Positions 36,459 to 44,284 of a stretch of 64,000 nt of DNA are shown one piece after another. Every line of letters starts with the position of its first letter. Position 1 is the stretch's first letter. Where the stretch lies: assembly GCF_029510815.1 (NCBI RefSeq), contig NZ_CP120360.1:2976001-3040000 (forward strand), in the 5' to 3' direction. The translations under genes and the position numbers were made by a program. The stretch comes from Janibacter sp. DB-40. GTDB taxonomy: Bacteria > Actinomycetota > Actinomycetes > Actinomycetales > Dermatophilaceae. Under the pieces are notes generated by a model, which saw only the letters and a program-made list of their open reading frames with translations, searched no databases and was not told where the DNA came from.

Positions 36459-37335
36459 TCACCGTGAAGAGCGCCTGCTGCTTGGGCGCCCCGTTGCAGG
36501 TGAGGACGTGGGCCTCGCTCATCGTGCGGGTCACCAGACGGCTGTGGAGGGAGCCGCCCAGGTCGACGTCCACGCGCCACGTGCCCGAGCCGAGGTCGGT
36601 GGAGGTCGGCTCGGCGACGTCCGCGAGCCGGGCGCCCGGCACCGCGCCGAGCACATCGTGCACGGCCACCTGGACGACCGGGGCCCAGCAGCTGCGGCCG
36701 CGCCAGCGCTCGAGGTCGACCCGGCCGTCGAAGTGGTCCAGGACCACCCGCGGGGCGCTGCCGCCGTCGAGCTGGCCGTACATCGAGCCCTCGGGCAGCA
36801 GGGCGGTGTTGCCGGCGAAGCGGTCCCCGCCGAGGTGGGTCGTCTCCCAGACGGCACCGGGCAGGGCGTCGTCGAGCACGGCCGCCACGACCCGCCCGTC
36901 GATGGCGCAGCAGACGTCCTTGCGGGCGTGCGTGCACACGAGGACGAGGGGCTCCTCGGTCGGGTCGGGCAGGTCGTCGAAGCGTCCGGCGAGCTCGACG
37001 AGGTCCTGGGGCGTCCGCCAGGTGGAGCGGCCGATGAGGCCGCGCCGCACGTCGACGAGGAAGACCGGCTGCAACCCGTCCGCCTCGACGAGCGGGCCCT
37101 CGAGCCGGCCGTGCCGCCGCACCAGCTGCAGGCGGGCGCCGAAGCGGTTCAGCTCGGCGGACAGCTCCCCGGCCACCTCGGTCAACGGGTCGGCCTCGAT
37201 GGGCTTCGCCGGCCACGGCCCGGAGTGTCCGACGACGAACCAGTAGGGGGCGGGCACCGCCGTCCCGACGGGCACGTCCCCTCGCTCGCGGGCGGCGAGC
37301 GAGCACCGGAAGCGGGAGTCGGCGGGAGTGCTCAC
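36445..37335 (-). CDS. Sucrase/ferredoxin-like family protein
   Basis: A 296-residue protein. The thioredoxin-like domain carries V-C-T-H-A-R-K-D-V-C-C-A-I-D-G-R (about residues 133-148) and WETTHLGGDRFAGN, the hallmark of the Suc_Fer-like fold, whose cysteines probably bind a [2Fe-2S] cluster. The start overlaps the upstream cupin stop (ATGA), giving coupling to the hydroxylase. It ends with a C-N-G sequence. An electron-transfer role to the adjacent oxygenase is inferred from context. Confidence 0.85.
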   Translation of the reverse strand: MSTPADSRFRCSLAARERGDVPVGTAVPAPYWFVVGHSGPWPAKPIEADPLTEVAGELSAELNRFGARLQLVRRHGRLEGPLVEADGLQPVFLVDVRRGLIGRSTWRTPQDLVELAGRFDDLPDPTEEPLVLVCTHARKDVCCAIDGRVVAAVLDDALPGAVWETTHLGGDRFAGNTALLPEGSMYGQLDGGSAPRVVLDHFDGRVDLERWRGRSCWAPVVQVAVHDVLGAVPGARLADVAEPTSTDLGSGTWRVDVDLGGSLHSRLVTRTMSEAHVLTCNGAPKQQALFTVTTPH

Positions 37336-38579
37336 GAGATCGACCCTAAACCGGCGCCCGGGAGCCCGCGCAGGGTCCCCACTCCGGCGAGCAGCAGTCG
37401 GCGGGCGAGCGCGTCACCGAGGTCGACGGACTCGCCGTCGAGCCAGCGGCCCACGATGCGCGCCTCCTCCTCGTCCAGCCGCAGTCGTCCGGCCCGGGAG
37501 ATGAGCAGGGGCGCGTCGCCGGAGTGCTCGATCCGTGCCGCGAGGTGCGGCCGCGGACGCAGGCGCTCGCCCAGCGCCTCGTCGGCGGCGGCCACGCTCG
37601 CGACCGGGGGGACCGGCGCGGGTCGTTGGCCTGCCCGGTGGCGTGCCGCCAGGGCGCGGGCCACCCGGTGCGCGTCGACGTCGGCCAGGGCGTCGAGGAG
37701 CGCGGTGCGCACCTGCTCCACCTCCTCCCCGATGGCGTCCGCATCACCGACGTCCACCCCGGGCGGCAGGGAGGTGCGCTGCTCCGCTCGGGCGAGGACC
37801 TCCCTTCGTGCCTGGTCGAGGAGGGCCTCGGCGAGGTGTCCGCGGTGCCACACGTGCACCCCGACGGTCACGTGCGTGCTCACCCCACCCAGCGCGGTGG
37901 CGGCGTGGAGCCAGCCGCGCGGGACGTAGAGGGTGTCGCCCGGGCGCAGGGTGACCTCGAGGTGGGGGCGGTCCGACGCGACGTCGGCGATCGCCTCGGC
38001 GCGCTCCTGCCACGGTTGGTCGCGAAGGGGGTGGGTCAGCACCGGCGGGTACAGGCGCCACTGCTTCTCCCCCGCGATCTGCAGGACGAAGACGTCGTGG
38101 ACGTCGTAGTGCGCGGAGAAACCGGTGCTCTGCGCGGGGGTGACATAGGCGTTGACCTGCACCGGGTGCCCGAGGTCGGCGGCGAGCTGCTGCGAGAAGT
38201 CCAGCAGGGGCGGATGCGTGCGGTGCAGCCCCTGCAGGACGAGGGTGTGACCCTCGGCGAAGAGACGCAGCAGGGCGGTGTCGTCGAGCTGGTCGCTGAT
38301 CGCCGCGCCGACTCCCCCACCGCGGGTGAAGTCGGCGTCGGGCAGCGTCCGCCCGTCCCGTGCCACCCGCAGGAAGGGGGTGCGCAGCCCGCGGCGGGAG
38401 AGCAGGTCGTCCACGTCGTCGGTGCCGAGCAGATCGGCGAAGGGGGTCGGCAGGGCCGCCGCAGGCACGTGCCGGGGCTCCCGGCCCCAGATCTGCGCCA
38501 GCTGGTCCGGGTCGAGGTCGGTGATGCGACGGAGACCGGTGCACCGCGTCGATGCACCGGTCCCGGGGGTGTCGTTCAC
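37332..38579 (-). CDS. JmjC-like cupin (ribosomal-oxygenase type) 2-oxoglutarate/Fe(II) hydroxylase
   Basis: A 415-residue protein. The N-terminal JmjC/Cupin_4 domain has the metal triad H157-x-D159 and H225 (in R-G-W-L-H), the YcfD/ROX-type arrangement, followed by a dimerisation helix and a winged-helix-like C-terminus (around ISRAGRLRLDEEEARIVGRWLDG). ROX enzymes hydroxylate ribosomal protein residues. The GTG start directly follows the stop of the repeat-protein gene, and its stop overlaps the sucrase/ferredoxin gene. Whether its substrate is ribosomal or the upstream repeat protein is unknown. Confidence 0.85.
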   Translation of the reverse strand: MNDTPGTGASTRCTGLRRITDLDPDQLAQIWGREPRHVPAAALPTPFADLLGTDDVDDLLSRRGLRTPFLRVARDGRTLPDADFTRGGGVGAAISDQLDDTALLRLFAEGHTLVLQGLHRTHPPLLDFSQQLAADLGHPVQVNAYVTPAQSTGFSAHYDVHDVFVLQIAGEKQWRLYPPVLTHPLRDQPWQERAEAIADVASDRPHLEVTLRPGDTLYVPRGWLHAATALGGVSTHVTVGVHVWHRGHLAEALLDQARREVLARAEQRTSLPPGVDVGDADAIGEEVEQVRTALLDALADVDAHRVARALAARHRAGQRPAPVPPVASVAAADEALGERLRPRPHLAARIEHSGDAPLLISRAGRLRLDEEEARIVGRWLDGESVDLGDALARRLLLAGVGTLRGLPGAGLGSIS

Positions 38580-38936
38580 TCAGGCACTGCCGTCGGCGCC
38601 ACCGTCACCGGCAGCACCATCGGCGCCACCGTCGCCAGCAGCACCGTCAGCACCGCCGTCGCCAGCAGCACCGTCAGCACCGCCGTCGCCAGCAGCACCA
38701 TCGGCGCCACCATCACCGGCACCACCGTCAGCACCGCCGTCGCCAGCAGCACCATCGGCGCCACCGTCACCAGCACCACCACCGGCGCCGCCGTCACCGG
38801 CACCACCGTCAGCGCCGCCGTCACCGGCTCCACCATCGGCGCCGCCGTCACCACCGGCAGTGAGCGGCTGATCAGTCGGCATCCCACCGATCGTGTCGTC
38901 GGACAGGTCCGGAGTGTCCTGCGGAGGCTGCGTCAT
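38580..38936 (-). CDS. Gly/Asp/Ala nonapeptide-repeat protein
   Basis: A 118-residue protein. Residues 1-28 (starting MTQPPQDTPDLSDDTIGG) are unique; the rest is about ten repeats of the nonapeptide G-D-G-G-A-D-G-(A/G)-A, encoded by a 27-bp DNA repeat. The ATG at 38936 has a clear AGGAG ribosome binding site, so it is preferred to the Pro-rich opposite frame. Its stop directly precedes the hydroxylase start, implying coupling. No signal peptide. The regular Asp pattern recalls, loosely, Ca-binding RTX repeats but lacks their hydrophobic position. Function unknown. Confidence 0.72.
   Translation of the reverse strand: MTQPPQDTPDLSDDTIGGMPTDQPLTAGGDGGADGGAGDGGADGGAGDGGAGGGAGDGGADGAAGDGGADGGAGDGGADGAAGDGGADGAAGDGGADGAAGDGGADGAAGDGGADGSA
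38587..38855. repeat. 27-bp minisatellite within the Gly/Asp/Ala gene
   Basis: About ten imperfect tandem copies of a 27-bp unit encoding G-D-G-G-A-D-G-A-A. Some copies differ only at third positions, others swap Ala for Gly. Copy number is expected to vary between strains by slippage. Confidence 0.8.
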
Positions 38937-39076
38937 GGTGCTTCTCCTTCTGCTCTCGGCGGACGGTACGGATGCACCGTCGTCACCCCCATGTCTACCC
39001 ACGCGACGCCCCCGGCAAAAGCCCCGGGAGCCCTTGGTCCGCAAAGGGCCTGTCCGGCAACGACTACTGTCGTGTC

Positions 39077-40360
39077 ATGACTTCCCCCTCCGACCGGCGC
39101 GAGTACGACATCGTCCTCGTCGGCGCGACCGGTTTCGTCGGACGCCTCACGGCGGCCCATCTGCGCGACCACGCGCCCGAAGGCATGCGCATCGCGCTCG
39201 CCGGGCGCTCCCGGCCCAAGCTCGACGCCGTCGCGGCCGAGCTGGGCGGCCCCGCCGCATCGTGGCCCCGGCTGATCATCGACGTCAACGACCCTGCAGC
39301 CTGTGCCGACGTCGCCCGCGCCACCCGCGTGCTCGTCACCACCGTCGGGCCCTACGCCAAGTACGGCTACGAGCTGGTCAAGGCCTGCGCGGTGGCCGGC
39401 ACCCACTACGCGGACCTGACCGGCGAGGTCCTCTTCGTCCGCGACACGAGCGAGGCCTTCCACGATGTCGCCCACCGCAGCGGAGCCCGGATCGTCCACT
39501 CCTGCGGCTTCGACTCCATCCCCTCTGACCTCGGGGTCCTCGAGACCGCGCGGGTGGCCGCCGAGGAGGGCGCCGGGGAGCTGACCGACACGGTCCTCTA
39601 CGTGCGCAGCCTCAAGGGCGGTCTCTCCGGCGGGACCATCGACTCGATGCGCCAGCAGGCGATCGCCGCACGCGAGTCCCTCGAGGCGCGCCGCGCGATG
39701 ACCGACCCCTACGGGCTCAGCCCCGACCGTGCCGCCGAGCCGACCCGCGCCGAGCGGGCCGAGGTCGGGATGGAGGAGGCCCCTCAGGGACGGCTGAGGC
39801 GCTTCGGTTCCCGTCTGCCCGTGCGCCGCACGGACGACGGCCACTGGACCGGCCCCTTCGTCATGGCCTCGTACAACACGCGCGTCGTGCGCCGCAGCAA
39901 CGCCCTCCTGGACTGGCGGTACGGCCGGGCCTTCCGCTACCACGAGGTGAGCGACTTCGGGACGCGCCGGTCCGCCCCCTTCGCCGCCACCGGCATGACC
40001 GCCGGGCTGCTCGGCCTCGTCGGCGGCATGTCCTTCAGGCCGACCCGGGCGCTCCTGGCCAAGGCACTCCCGTCACCGGGCGAGGGCCCCGACGAGGAGT
40101 CGCGGGCGAACGGGCGCTTCCGGATGGAGGTCATCGCCACGACGACGAGCGGCGAGCGCTACGCGACCACCGTCGCGGCCGACGCCGACCCCGGCTACAG
40201 CGGCACGGCGATCATGCTCGGGCAGTCGGCCCTGAGCCTCGCCGAGGACGACCTCACGAGCGAAGGGGGCGTGCTCACCCCCGCGGTCGCGCTCGGCTCC
40301 GCGCTCGTGGGCCGCCTGCGCGAGCACGACTTCGTCATCGAGACCCACCGCGTGGTCTGA
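39077..40360 (+). CDS. Saccharopine dehydrogenase/trans-acting enoyl reductase family protein
   Basis: A 427-residue protein. The N-terminal Rossmann motif VLVGATGFVGRLTAAHL, then ALAGRSRPKLD, and the GPYAKYGYELVKACA segment match the saccharopine dehydrogenase-like/trans-acting enoyl reductase family (Rv2449c- or Rv2953-type). It lacks membrane segments except for weak hydrophobicity near residues 305-320. Family members reduce lipid or polyketide intermediates; the substrate here is unknown. A TACTGT hexamer (39065-39070) six bases before the ATG suggests leaderless expression. Confidence 0.85.
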   Translation: MTSPSDRREYDIVLVGATGFVGRLTAAHLRDHAPEGMRIALAGRSRPKLDAVAAELGGPAASWPRLIIDVNDPAACADVARATRVLVTTVGPYAKYGYELVKACAVAGTHYADLTGEVLFVRDTSEAFHDVAHRSGARIVHSCGFDSIPSDLGVLETARVAAEEGAGELTDTVLYVRSLKGGLSGGTIDSMRQQAIAARESLEARRAMTDPYGLSPDRAAEPTRAERAEVGMEEAPQGRLRRFGSRLPVRRTDDGHWTGPFVMASYNTRVVRRSNALLDWRYGRAFRYHEVSDFGTRRSAPFAATGMTAGLLGLVGGMSFRPTRALLAKALPSPGEGPDEESRANGRFRMEVIATTTSGERYATTVAADADPGYSGTAIMLGQSALSLAEDDLTSEGGVLTPAVALGSALVGRLREHDFVIETHRVV

Positions 40361-40398
40361 CCGCGCATGACGCGCTGGCCAGCGGGTACCGGTCGACC

Positions 40399-40659
40399 AT
40401 GATCGGATTCCTCGTCGCCGGACTCATCATCGGCGCCCTCGCTCGGCTCATCAAGCCGGGGAAGCAGAACCTGGGCATCCTGGCCACGCTCGGCCTGGGA
40501 CTGGTCGGCTCACTGATCGGTGGCCTCATCGCCCAGTTCTTCGGCACCGGCAGCATCTGGGAGCTCAACGTCCTCGGCTTCGTCCTCGCCGTGATCTCCG
40601 CCGTGCTCCTCATCGGCGTCGCGGAGTCGATGGTGGGTGGGCGCAGGGCACGCCACTGA
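40399..40659 (+). CDS. GlsB/YeaQ/YmgE family small membrane protein
   Basis: An 86-residue protein with three hydrophobic helices. The LVAGLIIGALARLIKPG start and the GLVGSLIGGLIAQFFG segment, with conserved glycines spaced through the helices, are diagnostic of this transglycosylase-associated/GlsB-like family. It is stress-linked in other bacteria. It follows the enoyl-reductase gene by 38 bp and may be co-transcribed. Function unknown. Confidence 0.9.
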   Translation: MIGFLVAGLIIGALARLIKPGKQNLGILATLGLGLVGSLIGGLIAQFFGTGSIWELNVLGFVLAVISAVLLIGVAESMVGGRRARH

Positions 40660-40684
40660 GGCCCGCCCGGATCCCACCCCGCGC

Positions 40685-41776
40685 TCAGCCGTCGAGGCGG
40701 GCCCGGGGCACCGGGTCGTCCGTGCCCTCGAGGCGCACGTCGCGGTGCCACGACTCGGTGCGGTACCGCGTGGACCACCCCATCGACTCGTAGAGACCGT
40801 CGGCTCCGGTGGGGCTGTCCGCGTCGACCTCGAGGGAGACGCGGTTGCGGCCGCGCCGGGCGGTGTCGGCGAGGACCGTGTGCAGCAGCGCCTTGGCCAC
40901 ACCGCGCCCGCGCGCCAGGCGGTGGACGCCGATGTAGTCGATGTAGGTGCCCTCGGCCCCGCTCTCGTCGGGCGGCAGCACGAGCGCCGCGACGGCGCCC
41001 CCGGGGACCCACTGGCCGTCGACGTCGATGTCGGCGATCCACCAGTGGTCCCAGCGGTGGCCGGGAGCCTCGCGCAGCCGGGCGAGGAACTCCGGGAAGG
41101 ACTCCCGGTAGGAGTTGAAGTGGTCCGCGAAGGACTCCTCGATCATCCGGTAGACCGACTGCAGGTCGGCCGCCACCGGGGTCCCGTCCTCGCGCTTGGC
41201 GATCCGACGGGCGACGACGCCCTCACGACGGTGGGTCTCGACGAGGTACTCGTCGCGCGGCTGGCGGTCCCGGGTCATCTGCAGCCAGGTGCGGGCGAGG
41301 CGGTAGCCGGCGGGCTCGAGCAACGAGCGCAGCCGGTCGTCGGCCTCGTGCACGGAGACGTCGAGCCGGGTGCCGCCGAGCCCCCGTCCGCGCGCGATGG
41401 CCAGGGCCACCCGCTCGGCCCAGCCGAGCAGGATGCGGGCGAGGTGCTGCTCCTGCTCGCGGCTGAGCTCGGGGTCGGCGGTGAGGTCGACATTCGTCCG
41501 TCCGGCGGCGCGGTCGTGGACCCTGGCCCACACGCGGATGCGCCCCTCGGGGTCGAGCACGACGACCTGGCGGCGGGTCCAGGCGCCCTGCCCGACGGCC
41601 TCACCGGCGACGACGTCCGACTCGACGGTGCCCGAGCCCTCGACCTCGTGCTTCTCCGCGAGGACGAGGTCGACGATCTCCTCGACGTCGCCCTCCTCCG
41701 GCGCGCGGCTCGTCCAGCCCCCGGGCAGCCCCTGCGGGACGATCGGGAGGAAGCCGGCTTGCGCATCCTCCGTCAT
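40685..41776 (-). CDS. Two-domain GNAT N-acetyltransferase
   Basis: A 363-residue protein with two GNAT folds. The C-terminal one is intact: YIDYIGVHRLARGRGVAKALLHTVL is the acetyl-CoA loop (about residues 286-310), followed by the GADGLYESMGWS motif. The N-terminal one (residues 1-170) is degenerate. This resembles mycothiol-synthase-like two-domain GNATs, but I cannot assign MshD. The ATG overlaps the enoyl-CoA hydratase stop (ATGA), so the two are coupled. Acceptor unknown. Confidence 0.8.
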   Translation of the reverse strand: MTEDAQAGFLPIVPQGLPGGWTSRAPEEGDVEEIVDLVLAEKHEVEGSGTVESDVVAGEAVGQGAWTRRQVVVLDPEGRIRVWARVHDRAAGRTNVDLTADPELSREQEQHLARILLGWAERVALAIARGRGLGGTRLDVSVHEADDRLRSLLEPAGYRLARTWLQMTRDRQPRDEYLVETHRREGVVARRIAKREDGTPVAADLQSVYRMIEESFADHFNSYRESFPEFLARLREAPGHRWDHWWIADIDVDGQWVPGGAVAALVLPPDESGAEGTYIDYIGVHRLARGRGVAKALLHTVLADTARRGRNRVSLEVDADSPTGADGLYESMGWSTRYRTESWHRDVRLEGTDDPVPRARLDG

Positions 41777-42582
41777 CGCACGACCTTCCGGCTGCGCGGC
41801 AGGTACTCGGGCGCCCGACCCCTGACATTGGCCTGGCGGGCACGCTGGGTGTTCGGACCGAAGAGCAGCCCCAGCTGCTCGATGCGCTCCTGCGCGAACG
41901 TCGCCCGTGGGCCCTTGTGCCACGTGCCGTCGAAGAGGCGCTTGGTGCTGGCGAGCGCGTCCGGCGAGCGCTCGGACAGCTGGGCGGCCAACGCCGTCGC
42001 GGTGGCGACGGGGTCGAGCGCCAGGTCGGTGACCAGGCCGAGCTCCTTGGCCCGCTCCCCGGAGAACTTCTCCGCCGTCATCGTCAGCTTCTTGGCGACG
42101 TCGATGCCGACGAGCTGGGAGAGGGCGTGCACGCCCGACATGTCCGGGATGATCCCCCACTTGCCCTCGAGGACCGACCAGGTCGCCTCGGGGTGGGAGA
42201 TGCGGAAGTCGGCCGCGAGTGCGATCTGCAGGCCACCACCGAGGCAGTGGCCGTCCACGGCGGCGATGACGGGGACCGGGATGCGACGCAGCGCCCACGC
42301 CGCTTCCTGGAAGGTGTTGGTCCCACGCCACGGGCGGGGGACGAATCGGGAGAAGATCCCCTTCTGGTCCTGCATCGCCGAGCCGAAGTCGAGCCCGGCG
42401 CAGAAGGAGTCGCCCTCCCCCGAGACGATGACCGCGCGCAGGCGACGGTCGGCGCGCAGCCTGTGGGCCGTCGCCGCCAGGTCGTCGAGCATCTCCAGGG
42501 TGAGCGCGTTGAGCTTGTCGGGCCGGGCCAGGCGCAGGTGCGCGACACCGTCCTCGATCGTGGTCGTGACGTGGCGAGGCAT
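41773..42582 (-). CDS. Crotonase/enoyl-CoA hydratase family protein
   Basis: A 269-residue crotonase. Its oxyanion-hole motif is SGEGDSFCAGLDFGSAM and the second one DGHCLGGGLQIALAADFRI (about residues 105-123); the catalytic-loop position carries WGIIPDMSGVHAL, with Asp at 142 or so rather than Glu, suggesting a dehalogenase-, isomerase- or enoyl hydratase-like activity. The acetyltransferase gene follows with an ATGA overlap. A TAAACT hexamer 7 bp upstream of the ATG overlaps the upstream stop codon. Confidence 0.85.
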   Translation of the reverse strand: MPRHVTTTIEDGVAHLRLARPDKLNALTLEMLDDLAATAHRLRADRRLRAVIVSGEGDSFCAGLDFGSAMQDQKGIFSRFVPRPWRGTNTFQEAAWALRRIPVPVIAAVDGHCLGGGLQIALAADFRISHPEATWSVLEGKWGIIPDMSGVHALSQLVGIDVAKKLTMTAEKFSGERAKELGLVTDLALDPVATATALAAQLSERSPDALASTKRLFDGTWHKGPRATFAQERIEQLGLLFGPNTQRARQANVRGRAPEYLPRSRKVVR

Positions 42583-42592
42583 GCGCCCCAGT

Positions 42593-43381
42593 TTAGGTGT
42601 CCGCGATCGCGGCGAGGAGTTCCGTCAGGATCTGGGCGGTCTCGGCGGCGGTCTCGGACGACCCGGAGACGAGGACACCGTTGCCGTCCACGACGCCCAC
42701 GCACTGGTGGTTCGCGCTGGTGCTCAGCTTGCCGCAGGTGATGTCCCCGTGCTTGGAGGTGTCCTCCCAGATCCGGTCGTAGAAGCCGTCGACCTGGTCG
42801 CGGGGGATGGCGACGACACTCAGCGCCTCGTCATCGCCCTTCCGGTAGATCGCCAGGGTGTCAGTAGCGCTGTCGCTCTTGGTCCACTCGCCGAAGGAGT
42901 CCGGGAAGGCCACCGACGGGATCGCTCCGGTGGTGGACGGGGGCGAGGACGTCGGCGAGGCCGCGGTGGAGCTGGTGTCCGGGGAGGTGCTCGTCGTGCT
43001 GCTGGCGCTGCTCGAGGACGAGGTGGTGCTCGAGGTGGTCGTGCTCGACGTGGTCGAGGTGGTCGAGGAGGTCGACGTGCTGCTCGTGCTGCTCGTGCTG
43101 CTCGGGGCGGACGTGGCCTCCGAGGACGGGCTCGTCACCGACTCCGTCGCACCGCTGTCGTCGTCGTCCCTGGCCACCAAGAAGCCCCCGATGCAGCACA
43201 GGAGGACCACGACGAGCACGATGCCGCCGGCGATCCCGACGATGACCCCGGTGGTGAGCCCCTTGCGCGGGGGCGGCTGCGGGTCCGGCCGCTCCTCGTG
43301 CCACGACCCACCGGGCGGCTGCCCACCGCCCCATCCGCCGGAGGGCGGGGTCGGGGTGGAACCGGTGGGTGGGTACGCCAT
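42593..43381 (-). CDS. Ser/Thr-rich membrane-anchored exported protein
   Basis: A 262-residue protein. A Pro-rich cytoplasmic N-terminus (residues 1-42) is followed by a single hydrophobic helix (about 45-70, GVIVGIAGGIVLVVVLLCCIGG), then an extremely Ser/Thr-rich linker of about 70 residues, then a globular domain with two Cys (ITCGKLSTSANHQCVG). This is the plan of a type II membrane protein with an external linker. No family recognised. Starts at 43381 or 43390 are both possible. Confidence 0.72.
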   Translation of the reverse strand: MAYPPTGSTPTPPSGGWGGGQPPGGSWHEERPDPQPPPRKGLTTGVIVGIAGGIVLVVVLLCCIGGFLVARDDDDSGATESVTSPSSEATSAPSSTSSTSSTSTSSTTSTTSSTTTSSTTSSSSSASSTTSTSPDTSSTAASPTSSPPSTTGAIPSVAFPDSFGEWTKSDSATDTLAIYRKGDDEALSVVAIPRDQVDGFYDRIWEDTSKHGDITCGKLSTSANHQCVGVVDGNGVLVSGSSETAAETAQILTELLAAIADT

Positions 43382-43461
43382 GACATGCATGGTCACACAG
43401 GACGCGACGCGTCGGTGGCACCTCCCTGTGCCGGTGCCGCGTGTCCACCGGCCGACATGAC

Positions 43462-43502
43462 GACGCAGGCGGGACTCTCCCCTGCTGAGTCCCACCTGCG
43501 TC
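43462..43502 (-). terminator. Hairpin upstream of the Ser/Thr-rich protein gene
   Basis: Arms GACGCAGGCGGGACTC (43462-43477) and GAGTCCCACCTGCGTC (43487-43502) pair with one mismatch and a 9-base loop. On the minus strand it lies 80 bp before the start codon, so it may be an attenuator instead of a simple terminator. Confidence 0.5.
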
Positions 43503-43622
43503 TGCCGTGACCCCCCTGCGAGCCACGGGCCGGTGGTGGCGGGCGATTCCCCTGTCGCCTGCCTCCACACCACAACCTATGGCCCAGGTCATGAGGAGGT
43601 CGATGGGGAGAATTACCCATGT

Positions 43623-43643
43623 CCTCCGGGGGTTCCCCGGAGG
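43623..43643 (-). terminator. Terminator after the SRPBCC gene
   Basis: A perfect 9-bp stem CCTCCGGGG/CCCCGGAGG with a 3-base loop lies about 40 bp past the minus-strand SRPBCC stop. Confidence 0.65.
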
Positions 43644-43684
43644 GTGCGAGGGGGGGGCGCGGCCCCCTGGGGGCACCGCGGTCG

Positions 43685-44155
43685 TCAGTTGCTCTCGAGG
43701 AGCGCCTTGAGCCGCTGGAGGGTCCCGGCCATGCCCTCCGTGAGCTCACGGTCGAAGTCGGCGACGCCGCCGAGGACCCTCTCCTGCAGGAGGCGCGAGA
43801 CCTTCGTCGTGCCATTCGGGGCCTCGCGGCGGTGGACCACCCGGGTGCCGGTGTCCGTCGGCTCCATCTCGAAGGACCAGGTGCTCGCGTTGTCCTTGAT
43901 GCGGAAGGCGTAGTCGCGCATCGGCTCGAAGCGCACGACCTTCGCCCGGGTCGGCCACACGAGCGGGCCCCGGCGGTTGATGTTGACCGTACGGGTGCCG
44001 AGCCCGACCGGTGCGGAGCCGACGACGTGGGTGCGCATCACCTGGTCGCTGAGGCCCCCCAGCGCGCGCGGGTCGGTGATCACGGCCCACACGGCCTCCG
44101 GCGGTGCGGCGATCTCGGTCTCTGTCTCGAGCAGCGGTGCGTTCATGGTGGTCAT
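43685..44155 (-). CDS. SRPBCC family protein (polyketide cyclase-like)
   Basis: A 156-residue START-like domain. It begins ETETEIAAPPEAVWAVITDPRALGGLSD, the typical first strand and helix, then VNINRRGPLVWPTRAKVV, and ends with a long C-terminal helix (GVADFDRELTEGMAGTLQRLKALL). It is monocistronic, with a TAGGGT hexamer (44162-44167) six bases before the ATG suggesting a leaderless mRNA. Ligand unknown. Confidence 0.82.
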   Translation of the reverse strand: MTTMNAPLLETETEIAAPPEAVWAVITDPRALGGLSDQVMRTHVVGSAPVGLGTRTVNINRRGPLVWPTRAKVVRFEPMRDYAFRIKDNASTWSFEMEPTDTGTRVVHRREAPNGTTKVSRLLQERVLGGVADFDRELTEGMAGTLQRLKALLESN

Positions 44156-44284
44156 GCGTCGACCCTATGCACGGACCCCGCTCCACGGGGGGTGGTCGTG
44201 ACCGGCCCCACCACCGTGGAGCGGTGGGTCCGTGCACGTCGAGCGATGCCACGAGGACACCGACGCTGGGGGAGGATGTGCGGC

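Larger units (their letters stand above)
43391..43684. other. Gene-poor spacer with four inverted repeats
   Basis: No coding sequence is supported. It holds hairpins at 43462-43502 (16-bp arms with one mismatch, 9-base loop), about 43538-43561 (GGCGGGCGA and TCGCCTGCC), 43603-43620 (ATGGG and CCCAT) and 43623-43643 (CCTCCGGGG and CCCCGGAGG). The last probably terminates the SRPBCC transcript. The others could form a structured leader for the Ser/Thr-rich protein or be an ncRNA. Confidence 0.5.

Noticed and set aside
38278..38871. Pro/Ala-rich plus-strand frame opposite the Gly/Asp/Ala gene
   Set aside because: It has no ribosome binding site, whereas the minus-strand ATG has an AGGAG motif and is coupled to downstream genes. 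The repeat DNA simply reads as repeats in every frame.
43135..43386. Alternative reading frames within the Ser/Thr-rich protein region
   Set aside because: They have no start signals or domains. The low-complexity DNA gives open frames in several frames by chance.
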